Assembly: GCA_905221605.1 (NCBI GenBank) | Contig: CAJNDS010000875.1 | Location: 1 to 55,000 of the forward strand | Direction: 5' to 3' | DNA: 55,000 nucleotides | From: Symbiodinium natans | Lineage: Eukaryota; Sar; Dinophyceae; Suessiales; Symbiodiniaceae | Part shown: positions 45,191 to 55,000 of the stretch, one piece after another | Numbering within the stretch: the stretch's first letter is position 1 | How the letters are laid out: every line of letters begins with the position of its first letter | Program-made: the position numbers and the translations under genes | The notes under the pieces: model-generated | The model's input: only the letters and a program-made list of their open reading frames with translations | What the model was told of the DNA's origin: nothing | The model's database searches: none

Positions 45191-45261
45191 TGCGTGCCTC
45201 CCGCTGCTGCTTTCTGTGCTGATGCCGTTTGGCACGTGAGACTCCGGCGGATCTGCTTCGT
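45191..45261 (-). CDS. Exon-like island, hydrophilic
   Basis: After a GTCAG acceptor two bases precede 23 codons reading EADPPESHVPNGISTESSSG and on to a GTGTGC donor. It is acidic and serine-rich, as expected for a soluble loop or terminus. Confidence 0.35.
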
Positions 45262-46000
45262 CTGACTGGCTCTTAGTAGGGAATGAGGGAACGAGGTAGC
45301 CTATGTAATCCTTTAAAGGGTATACGTAGGGGGAGCAGAAGGTGCCTGATTCCCTCCTTCCCTACTAGGAACCACGAGGGGTCGTAAGATGCACCTCTCA
45401 CTTTGTAGACTGTGCAGGCTGACTCCACAAACCCTCTGAGAAATACTGCCAGAACCTACCAATTGCTCAAGAGTCCCCCAAAAAGAAAAAAAATCTTCCT
45501 ACAACCTTGCATCTCATAGAGCCTCTGCTCACAGACCCTTCCTCCCGCCGAGGATCTCTTTTGGATCTGGCAGCAGGCGCATCTCTGCCTGCGTCAGAGC
45601 TTTGAAAGCTTCAGTTTCTCAAGCCCTATTTACCCCGTAACCACCTAAAACCTGAATCTCAGAAAAATCAAAATAAAAGGAGAAGAACAGGAAGAATTTT
45701 GCCATCCCCCTCAATTTCTTTTAAGGGTATGCCCAAAGGGTATGTTGAACGTTTTTCAGACTGAAGATCGAGTGGTCGCGCGAGGGGACGGAAGTGCTTT
45801 AAAAAAGGAAGGTTTGCATGGGAGCCACCCCAACAGAGCATGTCATGCTTCTCGTAGGTATAGAGTAGGCATGGTGAACAGCAACCATGTTCTGGGCCCT
45901 CAGCCCTCAGCCCTGAATCCTCAACGTTCAACTCTGGGTTGCCACATCATGCCCTTGTGCGTTTTGGGCGGCTGGTGCTTCAGTAGGTTTACCCGGAAGT

Positions 46001-46111
46001 TCGGAAGTTCATGGGGACTTAGCAGAAGCGTTCTAAGTAGGGGAACTATAGTTACAAGCCTTATTTCGGGTCCTTATAACCGTACATTATAAGTACCCAT
46101 GCAGCTCCAAG
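46001..46111. mobile_element. Fold-back (MITE-like) element
   Basis: The arms CGGAAGTTCATGGGGACTTA and AAGTACCCATGCAGCTCCAA enclose the family's inner AACTATAGTTACAAGCC. It is moderately diverged. Confidence 0.55.
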
Positions 46112-47112
46112 CAAGGTTGGCTAAGGGTCTCCCCAATGCCATATCGTGGCCCAAGCCGCGAACCCTAGATCCTAAAGCCGGAGCCCTCTGGCCCACCCCT
46201 ACTGGATTAGTTTTACCTAAACCCTAAACCCTATTCCCTAAACCCTCAACCCTCAACCCTCAACCCTCAGCCCTCAACCCTCAACCCTCAACCCTCAACC
46301 CTAAACCCTACTTCTCAGCCTTCCTACGGGCCGGGGCGGTGGGGGAGGCTCGAGGGTTTCGAGGTCCAACGATGCTTTTGAGGTTTGAGGTCTGAGGGCA
46401 TTGGGCGAGATTTTCCAGAAACTTAGGTCAAGAAAAAGACGCCCTTGAGGACGCCCTTGGTTTTCAGTGAACCCATGCCCTTAAGGACTTCTCGGTTTTC
46501 AGAGAGAACCCAACCCCCAAAACAGGGGAAATATGGGGGGGGGTGAAAAACACTAGAGGCACCTGTCCTCGGACAATCAGCCTGCCGAAGCTAAAGATGG
46601 AGCATGCTAGAGTGTGGAACCCAGGAAGAACGAATTGCAAGCCAAACCCAGCAAGACATGGGGACCTACTCTGGATCCTGGGAAGGGCAATTTCGAAACC
46701 GTCGAGAAAGTACCCACCTCAAACCCGTCGCTTGAAATCCCCCCCCCTCCCAACAAAACGAACAGCCCAAAACCCGGGGGTCCTACTTTTGTACCTTACC
46801 GAGATGTGCCTGTTATCCCGATAGCCATACACCCCTGAACCGTCGCCCTAAACCCTAAACCCTAAACCCTAACTAAACCCTAACCCAAAACCCTGATCGG
46901 GCTTAGAGTATTGCTTTGGGATAGAGCCTTGGCCGCTGCTGGAAGGGGCTGGGCCGGGCCGGCCTTCGTGTTTCAGGAGAGTTGGGTGTCAGGGCTTAGG
47001 GGTCTGGAGCTTCAAGGGCACTAAACCCTAAACCCTAAACCCTAAACCCAAAACCCAAAACCCAAAACCCTGAACCCTGAACCCTAAGCCCTCTCTAACC
47101 TATGTACATTTA

Positions 47113-47280
47113 ATGGCTAATGGCTTCGCGGATGTCCACCGAAATTTCGCGGACAAGCGCCCGCAATTCGCAGACAAGCACCAACAGTTCACGGAACAGT
47201 TCACGGACAAGCACCAACAATTCGCGGACAAGCACCAACAATTCGCGGACAGGCACCAACAATTCGCGCACAAGCGCCGG
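47113..47280 (+). repeat. 21-bp tandem repeat encoding FADKHQQ
   Basis: About six units of 21 bp such as TTCGCGGACAAGCACCAACAA. In one plus-strand frame (ATG 47113, 124 codons) they read as the heptapeptide FADKHQQ. On the minus strand they read LLVLVRE. No gene is claimed. Confidence 0.7.
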
Positions 47281-47283
47281 GGC

Positions 47284-47410
47284 CTTCCCGGGACGGGACG
47301 GGTTGTCCCGTGCCCGGGACAAATGTCCACAATTATCCTGCGACCCCCGGGACGCCCCGAGAGACCTGCGGGACATTGTCCCCGGGCACCCCCCTCTGGG
47401 ACGGCAGGAT
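47284..47410. repeat. CGGGAC-rich tract
   Basis: CGGGAC, CCCGGGAC and their complements recur over about 125 bp right after the 21-bp repeat. It is very GC-rich compared with its surroundings. Confidence 0.5.
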
Positions 47411-47642
47411 TGGAAATCTTGAGTGTGCCGGGCTTGTTTTTGGCGTCTGAATCAGGAGTTTGGTATCCAGTCGCGAATGGAGGCTAGCTCAATCCGCGAG
47501 TCTGTGCTTGCAATTAGGCCAGGGAAGCACCTGCAGCGACCTCTTGACGTCTTAGTGTTTTGAAGGGTTTTGCAAAATCGATTCGGTGGCCAAACCGCGC
47601 CAGGGTGGACAAGCTTAAAACGAGAAACAAACATGTTCATAC

Positions 47643-47705
47643 TGTTATGGGATCCAATGGGTGGGTGGGTCGAGAAATACCCACCCGCCCAAAGAATCCC
47701 ATAAC
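47643..47705. repeat. Inverted repeat
   Basis: GTTATGGGATCCAATGGGTG... pairs imperfectly with ...CGCCCAAAGAATCCCATAAC around an 8-bp loop (CGAGAAAT). Confidence 0.65.
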
Positions 47706-47799
47706 ATTACGGAAACAGAAAGTTCATTAGTTTCCGTTTAGACGCACCAAGGCCCTATACCCTGCACCCCCTAAAGCCATTAAGGGGGTTCCAGTTACG

Positions 47800-48150
47800 G
47801 CTCCGGTTTTGGAATCCGGGCAGGACAAGGCCAGACCCCTTGCTTGCCCAACAGGGCCTCTTGAGGTTTTGCCATCCGGACCCCCCTGCTTGCGCAACGG
47901 GGCCTCCTGAGTTTGACCAGGGGAGGTCTTGCGTGGAGGCCAGACTCCTTGTTTGCCCAACGGGGCACCTTGAGTTTTTGCCCCAGACCACTTGCTCTCT
48001 CAACGGGGCCCCGTGAGTTCGACCACACGGCCGCCTCCGAGCAGACAAGGCCCCTTGAGTTCGACCCAGTCTGCCAGTCGGGGAGGGCGTGGGCGGCCGC
48101 GCGCGGGCCAGGACAAGGCCAGACCCCTTGCTTGCCCAACGCGGTCCCTT
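47800..48150. repeat. Degenerate 60-70-bp repeat
   Basis: Five or six units contain CTTGCTTGCCCAACGGGGC followed by CCTTGAGTTTTGAC-like sequence. ORFs on both strands are products of the repeat. Confidence 0.65.
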
Positions 48151-48279
48151 GAGATTTTGACATTAGGGTTTGAAAAAATAAATAGATAGAGAAATAAACA
48201 AAAAAAGTATATATGTATATATACATGTACGTAGGACCTTTCTGCTCTATTTGGCTTTGCTCTCTGCCTGACTAACTTT

Positions 48280-50440
48280 CAGGATTTTAAGGATTTTAAG
48301 GATTTTAAAGATTTTAAAAAGGCTTTAAAATCCTTAAAACCCTTAAAGTTTTTGGAAAATCCATTTCCTAAAACTTTAAGGATTTTGAGGGTTTTCAGGC
48401 CTTTTTAAAATCTTTAAAATCCTTAAAATCCTTAAAGTTTTTGGAAAATCCATTTCCAAAAATTTTAAGGATTTTAAGGGTTTTAAGGCCTTTTTAAAAC
48501 CTTTAAAATCCTTAAAATCCTTAAAGTTTTTGGAAAATCCATTCCAAAAATTTTAAGGATTTTAAGGATTTTAAGGATTTTAAAGATTTTAAAGGGGTCC
48601 CGGAGGCCCAGGAGCCCCGGGCCACCTTTTAAAATCTTTAAAATTTAAAATCTTTAAAATCCTTAAAGTTTTTGGAAAATCCATTTCCTAAAACTTTAAG
48701 GATTTTAAGGGTTTTAAGGCCTTTTTAAAACCTTTAAAATCCTTAAAATCCTTAAAGTTTTTGGAAAATCCACTTCCAAAAAGGATTTTAAGGATTTTAA
48801 GGATTTTAAAGATTTTAAAGGGGTCCCGGAGGCCCAGGAGCCCCGGGCCACCTTTTAAAATCTTTAAAACCTTTAAAATCTTTAAAATCCTTAAAGTTTT
48901 TGGAAAATCCATTTCCTAAAACTTTAAGGATTTTAAGGGTTTTAAGGCCTTTTTAAAACCTTTAAAATCCTTAAAATCCTTAAAGTTTTTGGAAAATCCA
49001 TTTCCAAAAATTTTAAGGATTTTAAGGATTTTAAAGATTTTAAAGGGGTCCCGGAGGCCCAGGAGCCCCGGGCCACCTTTTAAAATCTTTAAAACCTTTA
49101 AAATCTTGAAAATCCTTAAAGTTTTTGGAAAATCCATTTCCTAAAACTTTAAGGATTTTAAGGGTTTTAAGGCCTTTTTAAAACCTTTAAAATCCTTAAA
49201 ACCCTTAAAGTTTTTGGAAAATCCATTTCCAAAAGTTTTAAAGATTTTAAGGATTTTAAGGACTTTAAAGATTTTAAAGGGGTCCCGGAGGCCCAGGAGC
49301 CCCGGGCCACCTTTTAAAATCTTTAAAACCTTTAAAATCCTTAAAATCCTTAAAGTTTTTGGAAAATCCATTTCCTAAAACTTTAAGGATTTTAAGGGTT
49401 TTAAGGCCTTTTTAAAACCTTTAAAATCCTTAAAATCCTTAAAGTTTTTGGAAAATCCATTTCCAAAAATTTTAAGGATTTTAAGGATTTTAAGGATTTT
49501 AAAGATTTTAAAGGGGTCCCGGAGGCCCAGGAGCCCCGGGCCACCTTTTAAAATCTTTAAAACCTTTAAAATCTTTAAAATCCTTAAAGTTTTTGGAAAA
49601 TCCATTTCCTAAAACTTTAAGGATTTTAAGGGTTTTAAGGCCTTTTTAAAACCTTTAAAATCCTTAAAATCCTTAAAGTTTTTGGAAAATCCACTTCCAA
49701 AAATTTTAAGGATTTTAAGGATTTTAAGGATTTTAAAGATTTTAAAGGGGTCCCGGAGGCCCAGGAGCCCCGGGCCACCTTTTAAAATCTTTAAAACCTT
49801 TAAAATCTTTAAAATCCTTAAAGTTTTTGGAAAATCCATTTCCTAAAACTTTAAGGATTTTAAGGGTTTTAAGGCCTTTTTAAAACCTTTAAAATCCTTA
49901 AAACCCTTAAAGTTTTTGGAAAATCCACTTCCAAAAATTTTAAGTTTTAAAGATTTTAAGGATTTTAAGGATTTTAAAGATTTTAAAGGGGTCCCGGAGG
50001 CCCAGGAGCCCCGGGCCACCTTTTAAAATCTTTAAAACCTTTAAAATCCTTAAAATCCTTAAAGTTTTTGGAAAATCCATTTCCTAAAACTTTAAGGATT
50101 TTAAGGGTTTTAAGGCCTTTTTAAAACCTTTAAAATCCTTAAAATCCTTAAAGTTTTTGGAAAATCCATTCCAAAAATTTTAAGGATTTTAAGGATTTTA
50201 AGGATTTTAAAGATTTTAAAGGGGTCCCGGAGGCCCAGGAGCCCCGGGCCACCTTTTAAAATCTTTAAAACCTTTAAAATCTTTAAAACCCTTAAAGTTT
50301 TTGGAAAATCCATTTCCTAAAACTTTAAGGATTTTAAGGGTTTTAAGGCCTTTTTAAAACCTTTAAAATCCTTAAAATCCTTAAAGTTTTTGGAAAATCC
50401 ATTTCCAAAAATTTTAAGGATTTTAAGGATTTTAAATGGG
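48280..50440. repeat. ~230-bp A/T-rich satellite
   Basis: About nine head-to-tail units of 225-234 bp. Each is built from a 9-bp AAGGATTTT/AAAATCCTT motif around a GC core GGTCCCGGAGGCCCAGGAGC. Most contain a minus-strand ORF of 73-76 codons starting MDFPKTLRILKILK and ending KALKPLKSLKF. These ORFs lie in one continuous frame, separated by a stop plus one codon. I treat them as by-products of the repeat. A relict half-unit continues to about 50,880 beyond the palindrome. Confidence 0.9.
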
Positions 50441-50646
50441 CCTCCAGAAAGGCGCGGCTCGATTTGGCCAAATTTTGCCGGGCAGGCTCCGGGCAAAATT
50501 TGGCCCGGAGCCTGTCCGGCAAAATTTGGCCAAATCGAGCCGCGCATTTCTCATCGCATACGAAGAGCAACCCGATTTGGCCAAATTTTGCCCGGAGCCT
50601 GCCCGGCAAAATTTGGCCAAATCGAGCCGCGACCTTCTGGAGGCCC
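50438..50646. repeat. Palindromic insert in the satellite
   Basis: The outer ends GGGCCTCCAGAA and CTTCTGGAGGCCC enclose a 94-bp hairpin (50452-50545, 43-bp arms with one mismatch, 8-bp loop) and a second hairpin (about 50573-50625). All are built from GATTTGGCCAAATTTTGCC and its complement. It could be a small fold-back transposon. Confidence 0.8.
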
Positions 50647-50934
50647 GAAATTATTTAACTTCAAAATACTTAACATCCTTAAAGTTTTTGGAAAATCCCT
50701 TTCCAAAAATTTTATGGATTTTAAAGATTTTAAAGGGGTCCTGGAGGCCTAGGGGCACCGGGCCACCTTTTAAAATCTTTTAAAATCCTTAAAACCTTTA
50801 AAATCCTTAAAATCCTTAAAGTGTTTGGAAAACTTTAAGGGTTTTTTAAGGATTTTAAGGAATTTAAGGAATCCAAAAGATTTAAAAAAGAGCCGCCCAA
50901 AGAAGTTTAATCATCTAATTTAGGAATTTAAGGA

Positions 50935-51690
50935 AAACCTAAACCCTAAGCTCCTAAGCTTCTAAGCGCCTGGGCGCCTAAGCGCCTACCCCTCAAACTG
51001 AAACCCTCAAACCCTAATTCCTAAGGTCCTCAGCTCCTAAGCGCCTAAACTCCTAAGCGTCTACCCCCTAAATCCTGTAACCCGAAACCCTTAAACCCTA
51101 AACCCTAAGCTCCTAAGCTCCTAAGCGCCTAAGCTCCAAAGCGCCTACCCCCTAAATCCTCAAACTACCCTAAACCAAAACCATAAACTCCTAAGCTCTT
51201 AAGCTCCTCAGCGCCTAAGCGCCTACCCCATAGACCCTTAAACCTTACACCCTAAACCCTAAGCTCCTAAGCTCCTAAGCGCCTAGGCGCCTGCCCCCTA
51301 AAACCTTAAGCTCCTAAGCGCGTAAGCTCCGAAGCGCGTACCCCCTAAATCCTCAAAACCTAAACCCTTAAACCCTAAACCCTAAGCTCCTAAGCTCCTA
51401 AGCGTCTAAGCGCCTGCCCCCCCTAAACCCTTCAACCCTCAACCCTAAACCATAAACTCCTAAGCTCCTGAGCGCCTAAGCGCCTACCCCCAAAACCCTT
51501 AAACCTTAAACCCTAAAACCTAGGCTCCTAAGCTCCTAAGCGCCTAGGCGCCTACCCCCTAATCCCTTAAACCCTAAACCCTAAACCTCTTAAGCTCCTG
51601 AGCGCCTAAACACTAACCCCTAAACCCTAAACCCTAAGCTCCTAAGCTCCTAAGCGCCTAAGTGGCTACCCCCTAAACCCTGAGACCCCG
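50935..51690. repeat. CTAAGCTCCTAAGCGCCTA minisatellite
   Basis: Ten or so imperfect units of about 60-100 bp each contain CTCCTAAGCTCCTAAGCGCC and CCTACCCCCTAAA, with CCCTAAACC joining them. They may derive from telomeric heptamers. Confidence 0.75.
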
Positions 51691-51964
51691 GGACCCCTTT
51701 TATCATTGAAAAATCCTTGCCTTCTTCTCTGCTGAGTATTTTCTAAAGTTTAAGGATTTTACGGCTTTTAGTACTTGAATGGATCTTTCGTTTTTGAAGT
51801 TGAGGGCACCCTATGGTTTACCAATGACCTTTGCTAGGGTTTGCAAAAAACTTCGCTTTAAAGTAACGGGCACGCCAGGGTTTACAGAAAACCTTTCCGT
51901 TGTGATTAATTTGGTGTTTTAAGCAAATTGTGCAAGCGTACGTCTGCGATAGGAATGTTTGAGT

Positions 51965-53215
51965 TATTGCTCTTGCCAGTCTTCGAGGGGTCAAAACGTT
52001 CTGGGTCTGAAGGCTGGGCCCCTCGAGAGGTCAAAAAGTACTTGGTCTTAAGGCTGGGGCCCCTCGAGGGGTCAAAAATGTTTGGTCTTAAGGCTGGGTT
52101 CTGGAGGGGTCAAACAGCTGTTGGTCTTAAGGCTGGGCCCTTCGAGGGGTCAAAGCGTTCTGGGTTTTAAGGCTGGGCCCCTCGAGGGGTCAAAGCGTTC
52201 TTGGTCTTAAGGCTGGGACCCTCGAGGGGTCAAACATCTTCTTCGTCTTAAGGCTGGGCCCCTCGAGGGGTCAAAGAGTATTTGGTCTTAAGGCAACAAG
52301 TTTTTGGTCTTAAGGCTGGGCCCCTGGGGTCTTAAGGCAGGGCCCCTCGAGGGGTCAAAGCGTTCTGGTTTTTAAGGCTGGGCCCCTCGAGGGGTCAAAA
52401 AGTTGTTGGTCTTGAGGCTGGGCCCTTCGAGGGGTCAAAGCGTTCTGGGTTTTAAGGCTGGGCCCCTCGAGAGGTCGAAAGTTCTTGGTCTTAAGGCTGG
52501 GCCCCTCGAGGGGTCCAAAAGTTCTTGGTCTTAAGGCTGGGCCCCATCGAGGGGTCAAACAGTTGTTGGTCTTAAGGCTGGGCCCTTCGAGGGGTGAAAG
52601 CGTTCTGGGTTTTAAGGCTGGGCTTCTCGAGGGGTCAAACAGTTTTTGGTCTTAAGGCTGGGCCCCTCGAGGGGTCAAACAACTTCTTCGTCTTAAGGCT
52701 CGGCCCCTAGAGCCTCGAGAGGTCAAGAGTATTTGGTCTTAAGGCAAAAAGTTGTTGGTCTTAAGGCTGGGCCCCTGGGGTCTTAGGACTGGGCCCCTCG
52801 AGGGGTCAAAAAGTTTTTGGTCTTCAGGCTGGGCCCCTCGAGGGGTCAAAAAGTTTTTGGTCTTAAGGGTGGGCCCTTCGAGGGGTCAAAGCGTTCTTGG
52901 TCTTAAGGCTGGGCCCCTCGAGGGGTCAAAAAGTTCTTGGTCTTACGGCTGGGCCCCTCCAAGGGTCAAAACGTTCGGGGTCTTAAGGCTGGGCCCCCCC
53001 AAGGCGTCAAAGAGTATTTGGTCTTACGGAAAGTTTTTGGTCTTAGGCTGGGGCCCTCGATGGGTCAAACAGTTGTTGGTCTTAAGGCTGGGCCCTTCGA
53101 TGGGTCAAAACGTTCTGGGTTTTAAGGCTGGGCCCCTCGAGGGGTCAAACAGTTTTTTTTTTCTTAAGGCTGGGCCCCTCGAGGGGTCAAAAACTTGTTG
53201 GTCTTAAGGCTGTTT
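51965..53215. repeat. ~40-bp minisatellite with CCCCTCGAGGGG palindrome
   Basis: About thirty units run GTTCTTGGTCTTAAGGCTGG and GCCCCTCGAGGGGTCAAA. Most keep the 12-bp palindrome CCCCTCGAGGGG or a one-base variant. ORFs on both strands reflect the repeat. The DNA on both sides (51790-51900 and 53220-53440) shares another motif, AGGGTTTACAGAAAA. Confidence 0.9.
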
Positions 53216-53739
53216 TTGAGGATGAGGGCACACCAAGGTGTACAAGAACCCTTTCGTTGTTGAGGTTGAGGACACACTAGGGTTTACAGAAAAACTGACG
53301 TTTGACGTTACAGGCGCACCAGGTTGAGGGAAAAACGCTTTTCGCTTTTGACATGTTGAGGACATATCAGGCTTCAAATCGGACCTTCGTTAAAAATGAT
53401 GGCACATGAAGGTTTGCAAAACAAAAGCGTTCGTTAACTTTGTTGAACTCTTACTTTTCAATCGTTTGAAATATTTAACAGGCTGCAGGAATATCATGAT
53501 GTAAAAAATATCATTGTTTGATGTCTTAGGTCTCCACGCTAAACTGAACAGTTTGAAGTAATGTCATAACTGAAACCGTTTACATCGTTCAGTTAAAGTG
53601 TTCTGCGAAATGTTGATATCTTGAGCCTTCCAAATAACAAATAAACAGCTGAATTGAAATATTCAAAATGTTTACATTATGGAGCCTCTAAAAGAATCAA
53701 AACACGTTAAATAGGTCGGCGTGTTTCTTTTATTCATCG

Positions 53740-53759
53740 TTTCTCTCTCCCTCTCTTTC

Positions 53760-53821
<62 letters not shown>

Positions 53822-53985
53822 CCTCCCTCTCTCTCTTTCCTGTCTTTTTTTTTTTTTTCCTCTCTCTCTCTTTCTGACCCTCTCTCCCTCCTTCCTTCCT
53901 TCCTTCCTTCCTGCCTTCCTTCCTTCCTTCCTTTCTCTTCCCCGCTTCCTTCTTGCTCTTTCCTCTTTCCTCCCCGCTCCTCCCG
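53740..53985. repeat. Pyrimidine microsatellite
   Basis: CTCTTT, CTCT and CCTT units with a T12 run form about 250 bp of almost pure C/T on the plus strand. ORFs here (RERERER-type proteins) are artefacts. Confidence 0.9.
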
Positions 53986-53989
53986 TTTT

Positions 53990-55000
53990 TTTTACGCGCC
54001 ATTCAACAGTGAATGAAAGAACAAAGGTACTGACAAGAGAGGAGCAGGAGTTCTCCTTCAAGAGGGAAATGGAAGCAGAACGTCAAGGATGAGAAGGAAG
54101 AGTGAAGGTACTGACAAGAGAGGAATAATATAATATGAAGAGAATTTAATATTAAATTTTCAAGTGAGCGCATGAAATAAGCGATCGCGTGAAATTAAAT
54201 ATTAAATGAACGAAACCGAGGATGAAAGAACACTGTGAAGAGAATAATAATATAATAAAAGCGACGCAAATGAATGTTCTCTTCTTGGAAATGGGAGGAC
54301 AGGGCCTTCCTCACAGTCCCATCTTCTCTCAAACCCCTGGGAGGCCCTTTTAGGGAACCCCTCGGTGCAGCCCCCTGCGAAAACTGCAGGCCCTGGCGGA
54401 TATTGAAAAGGAGTGTAAATCACTGACAGAACGAGGGAAGGAGAACGACAGACGCGGAGCAAGAGAGAGAGAAACAGAAAAAAGGAGAGAGAAGCAGCTG
54501 TCCTCTCCAAGCTGTTTTCAGAGTGACCCCAAAGACTCAGACCGTCCCTTTCTCCACTCCCTTTCTGTCCACCATTCATTTTCGCTTGTTGCGTTTTTTT
54601 ATCGTATCATTCTCAAAGTCTCTCTCCCTCTCTCTCGCCCGCTCTCCCCTTCCTGTCTCTTCTCCTCTTCATTCTCCTCCCGCTTGCTCCTCCCCATCCC
54701 GTGCCCCATTTCTCCTAGCCCCTCCAAGACGTAGGTCAAGGATAAGAGAGGAGACGGGAACGACAAGAAAGAAAGAGGGGTTCTCCTTGTTCCGTCTACC
54801 TTACTCTTTTTTTGTTCTTAAATTCGAAAGGGGTAGAAAGCGTCTTCCTCTCTCGCCCCTCTTCCCGATTTGAAGCTCTCTCTGGAAAGCCTCTCATTGG
54901 AAACCCCTGTAGGCTCCTGAGAAACAGACGTATGGCAAAGGGCTTTAGAAATAGGCAGTGAGGAGCACACCTGCAACGAAACGTTCATAAGGACGGATGT
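53990..55000. other. Right end, unique DNA, nothing recognised
   Basis: A duplicated AAGGTACTGACAAGAGAGGA lies at 54025-54044 and 54105-54124. An A/T-rich stretch (54125-54265) and pyrimidine-rich DNA (54600-54720) follow. ORFs at 54202-54579 and 54523-54873 have no convincing product. No telomeric heptamer arrays occur here. Confidence 0.4.

Larger units (their letters stand above)
43375..47095. repeat. Interspersed telomere-type arrays, right block
   Basis: The same heptamer landscape resumes on the far side of the retrotransposon, with arrays at 43383-43410, 43798-43845, 44425-44565, 44640-44670, 44762-44795, 45087-45135, 46213-46310 (partly CCCTCAA) and 46845-47090. It stops abruptly near 47,095. 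Between arrays lie exon-like islands, fold-back elements and unique DNA in which I recognise nothing else. Confidence 0.85.

Noticed and set aside
48280-50440. Tandem peptide genes (MDFPKTLRILKILK...)
   Set aside because: The 9-bp subrepeat alone produces Lys/Leu/Ile codons in frame; there is no promoter, splice or codon-conservation evidence.
53672-54092. Arg/Glu- and Ser/Leu-rich ORFs
   Set aside because: They come from a C/T microsatellite and its complement.

Overview
The window is eukaryotic nuclear DNA. TTTAGGG/CCCTAAA telomere-type heptamers, a Ty1/copia element with a very long polyprotein, and short exons point to an alveolate. A dinoflagellate (Symbiodiniaceae-like) is my best guess and a chromerid the main alternative; no rRNA, tRNA or spliced-leader gene is present to settle it.

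Layout. (1) 1-33,577 and 43,375-47,095: dozens of short telomere-type arrays, switching orientation repeatedly, separated by islands of roughly 50-200 bp of unique DNA. Many islands read as minus-strand exons. Two sets join in frame through AG acceptors and GT donors. Eight exons (4,653 down to 1,307) end in a TGA stop, and ten exons (19,714 down to 11,537) carry membrane-helix-like segments. I read this as one or more minus-strand genes, probably for a polytopic membrane protein, whose introns are largely telomeric heptamers. Two introns are almost nothing else. Short fold-back (MITE-like) elements and other inverted repeats lie in the same introns.

(2) 23,519-27,697: a 4.2-kb element with long inverted arms (GACC-type repeats plus about 160 bp of unique sequence) around (CTA)n trinucleotide arrays and repeated unit sequences.

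(3) 33,578-43,374: a complete minus-strand Ty1/copia LTR retrotransposon inside a telomeric array. It has two 299-bp LTRs that look identical by eye, a 5-bp target duplication, a primer site matching a tRNA-Met anticodon arm, a polypurine tract and two long ORFs. Beyond Gag, protease, integrase, RT and RNase H it appears to carry a cytosine-C5-methyltransferase-like domain, a 2-oxoglutarate/Fe(II)-oxygenase-like domain and a membrane/Cys-His tail. One -1 frame change splits the integrase.

(4) 47,100-55,000: no telomeric arrays. It holds a 21-bp repeat, degenerate 60-70-bp repeats, a ~230-bp A/T-rich satellite, a large palindrome, a CTAAGC-type minisatellite, a ~40-bp minisatellite and pyrimidine microsatellites. 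I support no gene there.

Coordinates were read by eye; array ends are good to about one repeat unit.
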